From the NCBI GenBank assembly GCA_013314775.1, contig JABUFB010000010.1, forward strand, positions 1-64,000: a DNA stretch of 64,000 bases. The letters run 5' to 3'. This document shows, piece by piece, positions 7,423-16,694 of the stretch. Numbering within the stretch: the stretch's first letter is position 1; each line of letters begins with the position of its first letter. The notes under the pieces are model-generated. The model had not been told where the DNA came from, ran no database searches, and saw only the letters and a program-made list of their open reading frames with translations. The position numbers and the translations under genes are program-made. Origin of the DNA: Armatimonadota bacterium. GTDB taxonomy: Bacteria > Armatimonadota > Zipacnadia > Zipacnadales > JABUFB01.

Positions 7423-8313
7423 TCACAAACCCCAGTCTACCCTTTTCAGCCGCTGTTCACTCACCAGGTCCTGTCCCGCGTAGTGACGGGTCTGCACGAG
7501 CCCCACGCCGGCTTTGAACCAAGCATGCTTGTAGTCAGGCGGATCCCAGTAGGTGTCGGTCTCGAGAATGCGCACGCAGTTGTCGTAAGTGCCGGCAGGA
7601 ACGATGACCTGCTCTGTGGTTGAGACCACTTCGAAGGTAATCGCCGGGTCCTCCGGGTCGGCCCATTTCATGCCTGCCTGCGGGTGAGCATCCAGGAACT
7701 TGACGGGCAGGGTGCCGTTTGCATCCCACCGCACCAGGCCTTCCGGATCGTGCCGCCAGTAGACATGGTTCGGCGCGGCACCAGTTGTGCCGCGAGCGAT
7801 CAACTCATACCAGACGGTTCCATCTCGGACCACCTGACCACTGACAAGGACGGTCAGAGTGGTGGTCTGAGTAGTATTGGCAACGCCGGTCGTCACCGCG
7901 GTGCCGGTGTAACTCCACTGGTTGTTCAGCGCCAGCGGCATGTATGAGGCGCTGGGTAGGGCAGGAACCGGGACGATGGTGACCCGCGCAACATTGCTGC
8001 TAATACCCGCAAGGCTTGCCGAGATGTCCACCGGTCCGGGCGACAGCGCGCTGAACAGCCCCAGGTTGCTCACGGTGGCAGTGCCAGGTGCGCTGGAGTT
8101 CCAGGCAACCTGTCGGGTTATGTAGCGCTCGGTATTGTTCGCATACTTGCCGCTGGCCGTGAGGTAGACTTCGTCTCCGACGCGCGCGGTGAACATGTCG
8201 GGCGAGACGGTGATTGAGGTGAGCGGGGTAGCGTCACCTCCGCCGCCGCAACCCCAGATGAGTGGCACTGCGATCGATGCTGCGATGATGAGCCCAAGCT
8301 GCGTGCGTGTCAA
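7423..8313 (-). CDS. Lipoprotein with a bacterial Ig-like domain
   Basis: 296 residues if started at TTG 8313, which has a perfect GGAGG 7 nt upstream; longer forms lack a ribosome site. The N-terminus is a lipoprotein signal ending IWGC (Cys22), followed by a GGGGD spacer. Residues about 28-105 look like a BIG2-type Ig-like domain (ITVSPDMFTARVGDEVYLTASG, ending VARVTI). The C-terminal part, rich in Trp/Tyr and beta strands, is a domain I cannot name. Probably anchored on the outer face of a membrane; function unknown. The next gene downstream is the response regulator, 74 nt away. Confidence 0.7.
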   Translation of the reverse strand: MTRTQLGLIIAASIAVPLIWGCGGGGDATPLTSITVSPDMFTARVGDEVYLTASGKYANNTERYITRQVAWNSSAPGTATVSNLGLFSALSPGPVDISASLAGISSNVARVTIVPVPALPSASYMPLALNNQWSYTGTAVTTGVANTTQTTTLTVLVSGQVVRDGTVWYELIARGTTGAAPNHVYWRHDPEGLVRWDANGTLPVKFLDAHPQAGMKWADPEDPAITFEVVSTTEQVIVPAGTYDNCVRILETDTYWDPPDYKHAWFKAGVGLVQTRHYAGQDLVSEQRLKRVDWGL

Positions 8314-8416
8314 CGTTTCGCCTCCAGAAATGGCACCAAGGCCGACGTTCGCGGCCCCGTGCACGCGTCCAGTTTAGCGCAATGATCGGCGTTCTGACAA
8401 GAACCGGCAGGGCCGG

Positions 8417-11400
8417 TCACAGCCTGCGCAGCGTGACCGTCCCGTCTCCGGCGGGCAGCGTGACCGATAGCGACTCGCCACTTACGCTTGTCTCGCGCGG
8501 TGCTCCGTCCACGGTCAGCTCGTACCGCGCGCCGGGAAGGAGCTGGTGAAAGGAGATATCCACCTCGCCTCCACGCTTACTGAGTTCCTTCATTTCGGGG
8601 CTCCATCTCGCGATGGTCACATCCGCAGGCTGTCCCGGCTTGCAGGCAACCGAAACCGGCACCTGACGGACGGATACAGCATTTCCACTGAACGCCACGA
8701 ATGGAGACTCGGCGGCGCAGCGGTTTGTTCCCGGCGCCAGGAGGCACGGTGCCTTCACGGTCCAGTCGCCGGCGGAGGGGGCCTGCATTGCGAGCATGCC
8801 GTTGTGGTCATGAACGCGGGATATCCCCGTCGCGCACCATGCGCGAGTGACAGACAAGTTCTGTTCCTGTCCCTTGCGCGTCGGGTAGGCGAACAGGAAC
8901 CGGTACCCGCCCTTGCCGTCGGGCTCCACCTGATACCCATCGCCACCGTGGACCTGCTGGTCCTGCCAGACGCCGTCGCGCCACAAGAGCGGGACGCCGT
9001 ATCCTTCGAAGCCCTCAACAATGACCGGCATGAGGTCGAACCCGCCGCGCAGGGCGAATTGGGCGGTCTCATCCACCGCCCGCATTGTTGCCGGGAAGTC
9101 CGCCAGCTTCTCCCCCACCTTCACCTCGATGGTGGCTCCGGGGTTGCCGAATCGTTCTCGCTCGCGCTTCGGCTTGACCAGCGGCGGAACGGGATCCCCG
9201 TGGGGCATAACCATCACCTGGGCTTCCACGAAGTCGCCCGGCTGTAGTTCCAGCTTCTCCCGGGGCACGGTGAACCAGTAGTCGCCGTTCCGCTCCGAAA
9301 GCACTGCTGAGGCTGCGGTGCGGTCCATGTCCACGCCGCCGAGACGCGCCTTGAAGCCGCGCACGAGCACCAGCGAGTGGTAGTCCTCGCCCTCTCCCCC
9401 GCCGTGTGCCGCGACTACCGGGCAGTCACCGGTGAGCAATTCTCCCAACAGCTCGGGCTCGTCGCCGGAGACTGCCTTCGATTGCCAGTTGCCCGCGGCA
9501 TCGGTCCAGATTAGGCTTTCGGCGCCCTGGCGTTCGTTGACATTGAACCAGCGGAAGTTCAGGCGCGCATCGCCTTCGATGACGGCCGGGGCATGCCAGT
9601 CATAGCGGAAGTTGAGGAAGGTGCGCAGTTCGTCGCGCTGCGGCACTTCCATGACATCCACGCGGCCCGTGGCGGCATTATCGGAGGTGTGATACAGCAT
9701 GGAAAACCGGGCGAGAGTGGGGCTGATGGACTGGAAAATGGTGCGCTCGTAGACCAGCTTCACATCGCCGCTGTTGTACTGCAAGAATCCCGGCCACTGG
9801 CCAACTCCGTGCTGGGGCTGCCCGGCCCACATTTCGCCGCTCATGGGGCGAAAGTCGGGTATCTGGAAAATCCCGCTGCCGTGGCGCATCCAGTTGTGGG
9901 TGAAGCACGTGGTCTCGTGCGCGCCCGTGGACAGGTGCCAGTAGATGTGGAAGAAACGGATCGACGAGACCTGTTTCAGCGGGTGATTGCCCCAGTCCTG
10001 GAGCAGATGCAGAATCTGGAACTCCCGCTGTTCACCGGGCGCGAGGTTCAGGGGGACATAACTGTCGCCGAAGGCCGAATCATCGGGCTCCTCTCGCTCG
10101 CCGCCGAAATTCTTGCACACGAAAGCGGGGGTGGGCAGGGGGAAGCCGAAGCGGTCAGTCACCACGGCCGCCTCGAGATTGCCCACTCCCGTGATGAACT
10201 TGCACAGGATGCGCCGGGGATACTGGTCATTTGCAACCCCGACGCCTGTCTCGATCCGACGCGAAGGGTTCTTGTAGGAGGCTTCGAAGCTGAAAGCCCC
10301 CCTGCTCGCAGAGGTGAGGAAGGAGTAAAGGCCGGCGTTGTAGTCATAACCCAGGGCGTAGCCGTCGGTCACTTCGAAGGCGGCCAGCGGGAGCGGATCC
10401 AGGTCATCGCGAAAGAGGTCGGCCAGAATCTGCCGCTGCGAGGGGAACTTCAGCACCCAGCAGACCGAGCGCGCGCCGGCAGGAAAGCCGGTGGAGATGG
10501 TGCCCGTGGCGGGGTCCAGGGTGGAACCCGCAGGGCACAGGAGCGCGGCCATGGGATGCCCGCCGCCCAGGTTCAGGAGAATGCGCCCGGAAAAGTCGGC
10601 AGGCTCCGCGGAAGCGCCCGGCGCGTTCACGATTGCCTGTGCCGGAACCCGTTGGTCCGCTTCCTCGTCGATGCGAAGTTCCACGCGTAACTGCTCGGGC
10701 TGGGCGTGGAAGACCAGGTGGCCCCGGATTGGCTGGAGCGTATTATCCGGTGGCTCCAGGCGGTCGATGCGCACCCAGTCCACGTCGACGACGCCATCCG
10801 AGCCCGGCGGGTCCAGCCGCAGACCGGCCAGGACTTCGTGGACATCCAGAGATACCTTGTAGACGTGCCACTCGCCGTCGCCCACGGTGCCGAAGGTGCG
10901 CACATGCCCGCCCGAGAAGCCCGGCTCGCCTTTGCAGTACCAGTAGACCGCCGCGCCGCCTCCATGTCGGCTCCTCATACGCAGGGAGACCTCAACCTGC
11001 CCGGGGATATGGACTTCCGGCGCCATGACATAGGGGTCTTCGCCTGAGATGGTCATGCGGGCGAAGCCTTCCGGGTCGTGGGTCATTTCCGAACTATGCA
11101 GGGCCTGCCAGCCCTGGAGACCATCGCCGAAGTCCCAGGATGCGAGAGCCGGGCGGCCGGGGCTGGTTGTCAGCTTCCCCAATTGCTCCTGGCTCATCAG
11201 GGGGATGTCGATGAGATGCGCATCCCAGTAGTGTGGCCCGGCACTCCAGACGTTCATGCGTGCGCGGGAGCTATTGGCGGGCTTGTAGTCCTGCCCCTGC
11301 CAGGTCTGCCAGGGCGGGACAACATCGCGCGGGGCCACTGAGTAACGCTGACCATCCCTCCCGACCACCGAGACGCTCATCCCGTCCGGCCCGAGGAGGT

Positions 11401-11641
11401 CCCGACCATCCACCTTGAGGGTCAGCAGGCGCGCGGGCCACGTCGACACCCGCGCCTGGTAGCGTTCTCCCTCCACGATGAAGACCTCGGATTGCCCGGG
11501 GTCCTCCCAGCGCACTGTCACCGGTCGCATGTCCTCGGGCGCGGGACCGTCCCAGGGTTCGGATGGCTCGCCCGCACATTGCGAGGCCGGCAGCAGGATC
11601 ACCAGCAGAGCGAGCAGAAACACAGATGGGCAGGTCATCAT
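8417..11641 (-). CDS. Very large secreted protein of unknown function (1074 aa)
   Basis: The N-terminus is a clear signal peptide (TCPSVFLLALLVILLPASQC). Residues about 160-290 resemble a carbohydrate-binding jelly-roll (ASWDFGDGLQGWQAL ... VDVDWVRIDRLEPPD). The middle has Trp/His/Tyr-rich segments (FHIYWHLSTGAHET, RYDWHAPAVIEGDARLNFR) but I cannot assign catalytic residues to any glycoside hydrolase or lyase family. The C-terminus is beta-rich and ends in short Ig-like strands. No membrane anchor or sorting signal is seen. By company and architecture it is probably a polysaccharide-binding or -cleaving enzyme; that is inference. It is transcribed divergently from the DUF3179 gene. Confidence 0.7.
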   Translation of the reverse strand: MMTCPSVFLLALLVILLPASQCAGEPSEPWDGPAPEDMRPVTVRWEDPGQSEVFIVEGERYQARVSTWPARLLTLKVDGRDLLGPDGMSVSVVGRDGQRYSVAPRDVVPPWQTWQGQDYKPANSSRARMNVWSAGPHYWDAHLIDIPLMSQEQLGKLTTSPGRPALASWDFGDGLQGWQALHSSEMTHDPEGFARMTISGEDPYVMAPEVHIPGQVEVSLRMRSRHGGGAAVYWYCKGEPGFSGGHVRTFGTVGDGEWHVYKVSLDVHEVLAGLRLDPPGSDGVVDVDWVRIDRLEPPDNTLQPIRGHLVFHAQPEQLRVELRIDEEADQRVPAQAIVNAPGASAEPADFSGRILLNLGGGHPMAALLCPAGSTLDPATGTISTGFPAGARSVCWVLKFPSQRQILADLFRDDLDPLPLAAFEVTDGYALGYDYNAGLYSFLTSASRGAFSFEASYKNPSRRIETGVGVANDQYPRRILCKFITGVGNLEAAVVTDRFGFPLPTPAFVCKNFGGEREEPDDSAFGDSYVPLNLAPGEQREFQILHLLQDWGNHPLKQVSSIRFFHIYWHLSTGAHETTCFTHNWMRHGSGIFQIPDFRPMSGEMWAGQPQHGVGQWPGFLQYNSGDVKLVYERTIFQSISPTLARFSMLYHTSDNAATGRVDVMEVPQRDELRTFLNFRYDWHAPAVIEGDARLNFRWFNVNERQGAESLIWTDAAGNWQSKAVSGDEPELLGELLTGDCPVVAAHGGGEGEDYHSLVLVRGFKARLGGVDMDRTAASAVLSERNGDYWFTVPREKLELQPGDFVEAQVMVMPHGDPVPPLVKPKRERERFGNPGATIEVKVGEKLADFPATMRAVDETAQFALRGGFDLMPVIVEGFEGYGVPLLWRDGVWQDQQVHGGDGYQVEPDGKGGYRFLFAYPTRKGQEQNLSVTRAWCATGISRVHDHNGMLAMQAPSAGDWTVKAPCLLAPGTNRCAAESPFVAFSGNAVSVRQVPVSVACKPGQPADVTIARWSPEMKELSKRGGEVDISFHQLLPGARYELTVDGAPRETSVSGESLSVTLPAGDGTVTLRRL

Positions 11642-11801
11642 GGGGCCTCCCGGTTAGGGGCAGCAGGGTAAAGCCGACTGGTCCGTCGGGGTACTTCGCC
11701 CGACTTGTCTTTCTGCCCTGCCTGTGAGAAGGACACCGATGTTTCCTCGCTGAATATCCACCATTGTGCAGCCGTGACGATGCAAGGGAAGGCCCGGGCG
11801 G

Positions 11802-12911
11802 GTGAAGGCGACGATCAAGCCGCACACAGACTGGCTGTGGGGAGTGTCGGGCGCTTTGTTCACGCTTGCCCTGGTGCTTGCGTGGGTGGGCCGGGCCGCA
11901 GGGATTCTGGATGAGACCGCGCCGCAGGTCGCAGCTCCTGTGACCGTGCCCGCGCCTGCAGCGGTAGCCGAAGACCCCTGGCGCCCGATCGCCGACAAGC
12001 CCTTGAACGGTTGGCTACCGGCCTCGCGCTACGATCCCACCCCCTTCTTCGACGTGCGCAAGTGCCTGGCACGGCCCGGCGAGATCCTGGACATGCCGCC
12101 GGGAGTGGATGACATCCCGGCGATCGACGCACCCTGCTACATACCGGGCGATGAGGTCTCATGGCTTGGCCCGCTGGATGAGATTATTGGGATTAGTTCC
12201 GGGGGGGAAGCACATTGTCTTCCTCTCTCGGTCCTGGTCTGGCATCAGCTTGTGAATGACACCATCGACGGGCGTTCGGTGGGGATAATGTACGACCCGG
12301 TGAGTGGTGCGGCGCTGGGGTTCTCGCGCAAGGGCAATGAAGAAAGCATCCTCTTCGGCATTTCCGGCAAGGCCTGGCGTGGCGCGGCACTCATCTACGA
12401 CCGCAACGAGCGCCGCCTTTGGCACCCCATCACCGGACTGTGCGTGAGCGGGCAAGGCACCGAGACAGGGGCGCGCCTGCTGCACGTCCAGGTCACCCGC
12501 ACCACCTGGGCGCACTGGCGGCGGATGCACCGCAAGACCCTGGTGTTGTCGCGAAACACCGGGCTCAGCAGGCCTTACGGTCTGGACCCCTATGCGGCGC
12601 TTGCAGAGGATGAGACGCTGGTACCTATCGCAGATAAGTCAGCGCTGCGCGGCATACCGCCGAAAACACTGGTTCTTGGGGTGCGCACGGGGAAGGTGGA
12701 AGTCGCTTTCATTCCCCCAGCGTCGGGCGACCGGCGCGAGTTCCGGGCAGCGGTGGGCAGCCTGCGGCCCAAGATTACCTGGGATCCGCGACCGGGCTCC
12801 CGGCAGTTCGCTGCCTCTCTTCCGTCGTCGGCTGATTCAGCCCAATTCACGTGCTATTGGTTCGCCTGGGTGGCCGCGTACCCGAACACCCAGGTGTTCC
12901 GGATTCACTGA
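11802..12911 (+). CDS. DUF3179 domain protein, membrane-anchored
   Basis: 369 residues from GTG 11802 (weak ribosome site). One N-terminal membrane helix (WGVSGALFTLALVLAWVG) is followed by an exported DUF3179 domain: AIDAPCYIPGDEVSWL, EIIGISSGGEAHCLPLSVLVWHQLVNDTIDG, and the late LIYDRNERRLWHPITG and TTWAHWRRMHRKTLVLS segments. Most family members I recall carry a CPxC-type motif after the VNDT block; here the position reads YDPVSGAA, so those cysteines are missing. Function of the family is unknown. It precedes glmU by 109 nt. Confidence 0.8.
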   Translation: MKATIKPHTDWLWGVSGALFTLALVLAWVGRAAGILDETAPQVAAPVTVPAPAAVAEDPWRPIADKPLNGWLPASRYDPTPFFDVRKCLARPGEILDMPPGVDDIPAIDAPCYIPGDEVSWLGPLDEIIGISSGGEAHCLPLSVLVWHQLVNDTIDGRSVGIMYDPVSGAALGFSRKGNEESILFGISGKAWRGAALIYDRNERRLWHPITGLCVSGQGTETGARLLHVQVTRTTWAHWRRMHRKTLVLSRNTGLSRPYGLDPYAALAEDETLVPIADKSALRGIPPKTLVLGVRTGKVEVAFIPPASGDRREFRAAVGSLRPKITWDPRPGSRQFAASLPSSADSAQFTCYWFAWVAAYPNTQVFRIH

Positions 12912-13020
12912 GCCGTTGCCAGGAACCCCGCGCGAGGCGCAAAGGGTTCAAGACAGTGGACACCCCTGTGCGCGGACTGCGTGGAGGGAACCCCAACAGG
13001 ACAGAAAGAGGTCGTTGGAA

Positions 13021-14424
13021 TTGGCTGCTCTTGCCTGCGTCGTGCTTGCCGCCGGGGAAGGTAAGCGCTTCAACTCCAAGTTCCCCAAGCCTTTGCAGCG
13101 CCTGTGCGGGCGCACGTTGATGGACCATGTGCTGGCGCCGCTGGAAGCCCTCGAACCAGACCGCATTGTCATTGTCGTGGGCAGCGGACGGGAGCAGATC
13201 TACGAGGTGCTGCGCGATCGCCGCCTGGAGTTCGCGGTCCAGGAAGAACCGCTGGGCACCGGCCATGCTGCGCTTTGCGCTGAGGAGCTCCTGCGTGACT
13301 TTGAGGGCACCATGCTGGTCACCTGCGCGGATATCCCACTGGTGAGCCGGGCCACGCTCCAGCGCCTGGTAGATGCCCACCGCGCGCGCAGGGCCACCGC
13401 GACGATCCTCACCGCGAACATGGCCGACCCCACCGGGTATGGCCGCATTGTGCGCTCCCGGGATGGCCGCGTCAGGGCAATCGTCGAACATCGCGACGCC
13501 ACTGACGAAATCCGGCAGATCCAGGAGATCAATGCGGGTATCTACTGCTTCGACGCGCGCCGCGCTTTCGAGGAACTCCACCAGGTCAAGCCCGACAATG
13601 TGCAGGGCGAGTACTACCTGCCCGATGTCATCGCGCGCCTGGTTGCGGGTGGCGACGTGGTCACGGCTGTCCTCGCGGAAAACTCCCGGGAAGTTATCGG
13701 AATCAATACCCGCGAACAACTGGCGCAGGCCGAACAGATCGCCCGCGACCGCGCGCGCATGGCTCTCCTGGAGTCCGGCGTGACCCTCATGGACCCAGCC
13801 ACCGTGTATGCAGATGAGGGCGTTCGAGCAGGCCGCGACACCATCATCGGCCCCGGTGTACTGCTCCTGGGCGACACGGTGATCGGCGAAGACTGCGAGA
13901 TCGGCCCGTACGCCCAACTTCGCGACTGCAAACTGGGCAACGGGGTCAAGGTCTTCCAGGGGGCGGTGGTTACAGACAGCGTCATCGCCGACCACTGCAT
14001 CGTTGGCCCATACTGCAACATTCGCAGCAATTCGGAGGTGGGCACTGGATCCCACGTGGGCAGCTTTGTGGAAGTGGTGCGCGGAAAGCTGGGACCCGGC
14101 GTGAAGAACCTGCACTTCGGCTACCTTGGCGATGCGGAGATCAAAGCCGGGGTGAACATCGGCGCAGGAACGATCACCTGCAACTTCGACGGCGTGAACA
14201 AGCACCACACGGTCATCGAGGAGAACGCGTTCATCGGCAGCGACTCGGTACTGATCGCGCCGGTGAACATCGGCGAGGGGGCCTTCGTGGCCGCTGGCTC
14301 GGTCATCACAGATGATGTTCCGCCCGGAGGCCTTGGCATCGCGCGCGGCCGGCAGTCGAACAAGGAAAACTGGACGCACCCGGCATTGCGGCCGCAGGAT
14401 GAAGAGCAAGAGCCTGAGAGCTGA
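13021..14424 (+). CDS. glmU: Bifunctional N-acetylglucosamine-1-phosphate uridyltransferase / glucosamine-1-phosphate acetyltransferase
   Basis: 467 residues from TTG 13021, chosen because GAGGT lies 8 nt upstream; the other in-frame TTG at 13015 is too close to it. The nucleotidyltransferase domain opens with LAAGEGKRFNSKFPKPL and contains the GTGHAALCAEE, LVTCADIPL and NAGIYCFD segments. The C-terminal left-handed beta-helix acetyltransferase contains the conserved His365 (NLHFGYLGDAEI), NIGAGTITCNFDG and IGSDSVLIAPVNIG. It makes UDP-GlcNAc for peptidoglycan and surface glycan in the cytoplasm. The dTDP-glucose dehydratase starts 10 nt downstream, so both nucleotide-sugar genes are probably co-transcribed. 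Confidence 0.95.
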   Translation: MAALACVVLAAGEGKRFNSKFPKPLQRLCGRTLMDHVLAPLEALEPDRIVIVVGSGREQIYEVLRDRRLEFAVQEEPLGTGHAALCAEELLRDFEGTMLVTCADIPLVSRATLQRLVDAHRARRATATILTANMADPTGYGRIVRSRDGRVRAIVEHRDATDEIRQIQEINAGIYCFDARRAFEELHQVKPDNVQGEYYLPDVIARLVAGGDVVTAVLAENSREVIGINTREQLAQAEQIARDRARMALLESGVTLMDPATVYADEGVRAGRDTIIGPGVLLLGDTVIGEDCEIGPYAQLRDCKLGNGVKVFQGAVVTDSVIADHCIVGPYCNIRSNSEVGTGSHVGSFVEVVRGKLGPGVKNLHFGYLGDAEIKAGVNIGAGTITCNFDGVNKHHTVIEENAFIGSDSVLIAPVNIGEGAFVAAGSVITDDVPPGGLGIARGRQSNKENWTHPALRPQDEEQEPES

Positions 14425-14434
14425 GGAGAGCACG

Positions 14435-15433
14435 ATGCGGTATCTCGTCACCGGCGGCGCGGGTTTCATCGGCTCTAATCTCGTGGACCATCTCCTGGCC
14501 ACCCGCCCGGACGCAGAGGTCACGGTGCTTGACATCCTCACGTACGCGGGCAGCGAGGAGAATCTCGCGCAGGCCCGGGAATGCCCACGTTTCCGCTTCA
14601 TGCGCGGCGATGTCTGCGATGTAAAGACGGCCGAGCTGGCCTGCGAGGAAGCCGATGTGGTCATCCACGCCGCCGCCGAGTCTCATGTGGACCGCAGCAT
14701 TCTGTCGGCGGAAGAAGCCGCGCGCACCAATTTCATGGGCACCTTCACCATGCTCGAAGCGGCGCGGCGCATGGGTGTGGAGCGCTTCCTGTATGTTTCC
14801 ACCGATGAAGTCTACGGCAGCCGGATGCAGGGGCGGTTCGTGGAATACGATGCCCTGAACCCGCGCAACCCGTACAGCGCTGCGAAAGCCGGGGCCGACC
14901 GCATGGCCCACGCGTACTTCGTCACCTACGGCCTGCCGGTGCTTATCACGCGGCCATCCAACAACTACGGCCCGCGGCAATTCCCCGAGAAACTGGTGCC
15001 ACTGTTCACCTGGAAAGCCCTGCGAGACGAGCCGCTTCCCGTCTACGGTGACGGCATGCAGATGCGCGACTGGCTCCATATAAGCGACCACTGCCGGGCC
15101 ATCGATGCCGTGCTGGACCGCGGGATTCCCGGCGAGGCGTATAACATCCCCGGCTACAATGAGCGGCACAACATGGACACCATCCGGGTGATACTGGACG
15201 AGCTCGGCAAGCCGGAAAGCCTGATCCGCCACGTTGAGGACAGACCGGGGCATGACCCGCGGTACCCGCTGAACGGAGACAAGATCGCGGGGCTCGGGTG
15301 GACGGCTCAGGTCCCGTGGGAAGAGGGCCTGCGGGCCACGGTGCGGTGGTACGCGGAGCATATTGACTGGCTGGAGCGTGCGGTTGCACGGGGCGAGGAT
15401 TTCCACCGGAAGTGGTACGCGGGGAGGGAATGA
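14435..15433 (+). CDS. rfbB: dTDP-glucose 4,6-dehydratase
   Basis: 332 residues, start ATG 14435 with GAGGAG 6 nt upstream. Extended SDR features are all present: GGAGFIGSN (7-15) for NAD binding, TDE at 123-125 (the Asp-Glu pair typical of dTDP-glucose dehydratases), YxxxK as Tyr147-Lys151, and the RPSNNYGPRQFPEKL substrate segment. The reaction is dTDP-glucose to dTDP-4-keto-6-deoxyglucose, the entry to dTDP-rhamnose and other deoxysugars. The companion rfbA, rfbC and rfbD genes are not in the window. A related UDP-sugar dehydratase is possible but less likely given the TDE and NNYGPRQFPEK motifs. Confidence 0.85.
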   Translation: MRYLVTGGAGFIGSNLVDHLLATRPDAEVTVLDILTYAGSEENLAQARECPRFRFMRGDVCDVKTAELACEEADVVIHAAAESHVDRSILSAEEAARTNFMGTFTMLEAARRMGVERFLYVSTDEVYGSRMQGRFVEYDALNPRNPYSAAKAGADRMAHAYFVTYGLPVLITRPSNNYGPRQFPEKLVPLFTWKALRDEPLPVYGDGMQMRDWLHISDHCRAIDAVLDRGIPGEAYNIPGYNERHNMDTIRVILDELGKPESLIRHVEDRPGHDPRYPLNGDKIAGLGWTAQVPWEEGLRATVRWYAEHIDWLERAVARGEDFHRKWYAGRE

Positions 15434-15435
15434 AG

Positions 15436-15545
15436 GGCGAATTGGGGGACTGGCATCCGACACCGAGCCTCACCCGGAGGCGATGCCTGTTCCCCAATGC
15501 GCACGTCTTGCCGGACGTGGCGCCGACCGGAACGGTCGGCCTAGG
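15436..15545. repeat. Multi-hairpin intergenic element, copy A
   Basis: Starts with a 17-nt inverted repeat with two mismatches (15441-15457 versus 15482-15498; arms begin ATTGGGG), followed by ACGTC/GACGT and the perfect palindrome GCCGACCG-GAA-CGGTCGGC (15522-15540). About 75 bases resemble the sequence at 46526-46600 by eye (shared blocks: ATTGGGGG, CTGGCA, ACCCGGA, TGCCTG, CCAATGCGC, TGCCGGA). Confidence 0.5.
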
Positions 15546-15584
15546 CGCACAGACCTGATACCCGATTGCTCCCGAGGTCCACCC

Positions 15585-16691
15585 ATGCCCACACAGCTCA
15601 AAGTCGGTGTTGTCGGTTCCGTCGGACGCGGGCGCAGCTTCTTCTCCGCGTTCCATGCTAATCCCGCCACCTGTCTGCATGCCCTGTGTGATCTCAATGA
15701 GGATGGCCTGCGCGCGCAGGCGTCCGAGCAGGGTGTGGAAAGGGTCTACACCGACTATGAGACCATGTTGGATGAGGCGGGGCTGGACATGGTGGTTGTG
15801 GGTACGCCCATGCCCCTGCATGCACCCCAGAGCATCGCGGCCCTTGAGCGCGGCATCCACGTGATGTGCGAGGTGCCCGCGGCGGTGAACATGGAGGAGG
15901 CGCGGCAGCTTGTGGGCGCCGCCCGGTGCAGTTCGGCAAAGTACATGATGGCCGAGAACTATACATACATCCGCACCAATGTACTGGTGCGCGAACTCGC
16001 CCGCAAAGGTCTTTTCGGCGACCTGTACTTCGGCGAGGGGGCGTATATCCACGAACTCAAGGGGCTCAACGAGATCACGAAGTGGCGGCGCAAGTGGCAG
16101 ACGGGGATAAATGGCTGCACCTATCCGACACACAGCCTGGGACCGGTGCTCCAGTGGTTCGGCGAGCGCGTGGTCAGCCTGTCGTGCGCTGGAACGGGCC
16201 ACCATTACCGGGATCCGCGGGGCGATGAGTACGAGAACGAGGACAGTATCACCATGCTCTGCAGACTGTCCGGCGGGGGGCTGGTGGATATCCGCGTGGA
16301 CATGCTCTCCAATCGTCCGCACTGCATGACATACTACTCGCTTCAGGGCACCGACGGGTGCTACGAGGCGCCCCGTGGACCTGCGGATCAGCACAAGATC
16401 TGGCTGCGCAGCCTGCATGGCGATGAACCGGCCTGGCACGATCTGTCGGAGCTTGAGCAGGACCACCTGCCCGAAAAGTGGCTCAACCCGCCGGAAGAGG
16501 CGCTGAAGTCCGGGCACTGGGGCGGGGATTACTGGGAGGTCGCGGAGTTCGTGGACGCCATCCTGAGCCGCGGCGAGCCGCCCATCGGGATCGATATCGC
16601 CATGGACTACACGCTCCCGGGCCTGGTGAGCCAGGAATCGATCACCCACGGGTCGGCGTGGCTGGAAGTGCCGGACTCGCGGCAGTGGTAA
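15585..16691 (+). CDS. Gfo/Idh/MocA-family oxidoreductase with altered catalytic motif
   Basis: 368 residues. An N-terminal Rossmann fold (KVGVVGSVGRGRSFF) is followed by the family's alpha/beta substrate domain with a GCTYPTHSLGPVLQW segment. The diagnostic EKP motif reads EVP (Glu96-Val97-Pro98), so the usual catalytic Lys is absent, although the neighbouring gene of the same family at 56417 has it. Family members oxidise or reduce sugars or cyclitols with NAD(P); GH109-type members use NAD in hydrolysis. With Lys replaced, the reaction is uncertain. Start ATG 15585 has GAGGT 8 nt upstream. It stops 3 nt before the convergent radical SAM gene. Confidence 0.82.
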   Translation: MPTQLKVGVVGSVGRGRSFFSAFHANPATCLHALCDLNEDGLRAQASEQGVERVYTDYETMLDEAGLDMVVVGTPMPLHAPQSIAALERGIHVMCEVPAAVNMEEARQLVGAARCSSAKYMMAENYTYIRTNVLVRELARKGLFGDLYFGEGAYIHELKGLNEITKWRRKWQTGINGCTYPTHSLGPVLQWFGERVVSLSCAGTGHHYRDPRGDEYENEDSITMLCRLSGGGLVDIRVDMLSNRPHCMTYYSLQGTDGCYEAPRGPADQHKIWLRSLHGDEPAWHDLSELEQDHLPEKWLNPPEEALKSGHWGGDYWEVAEFVDAILSRGEPPIGIDIAMDYTLPGLVSQESITHGSAWLEVPDSRQW

Positions 16692-16694
16692 AAG

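Noticed and set aside
9593-10690. Long plus-strand frame of 365 codons inside the 1074-residue gene
   Set aside because: It is antisense to a secreted protein with a signal peptide and better composition; long shadow frames are expected in GC-rich DNA.
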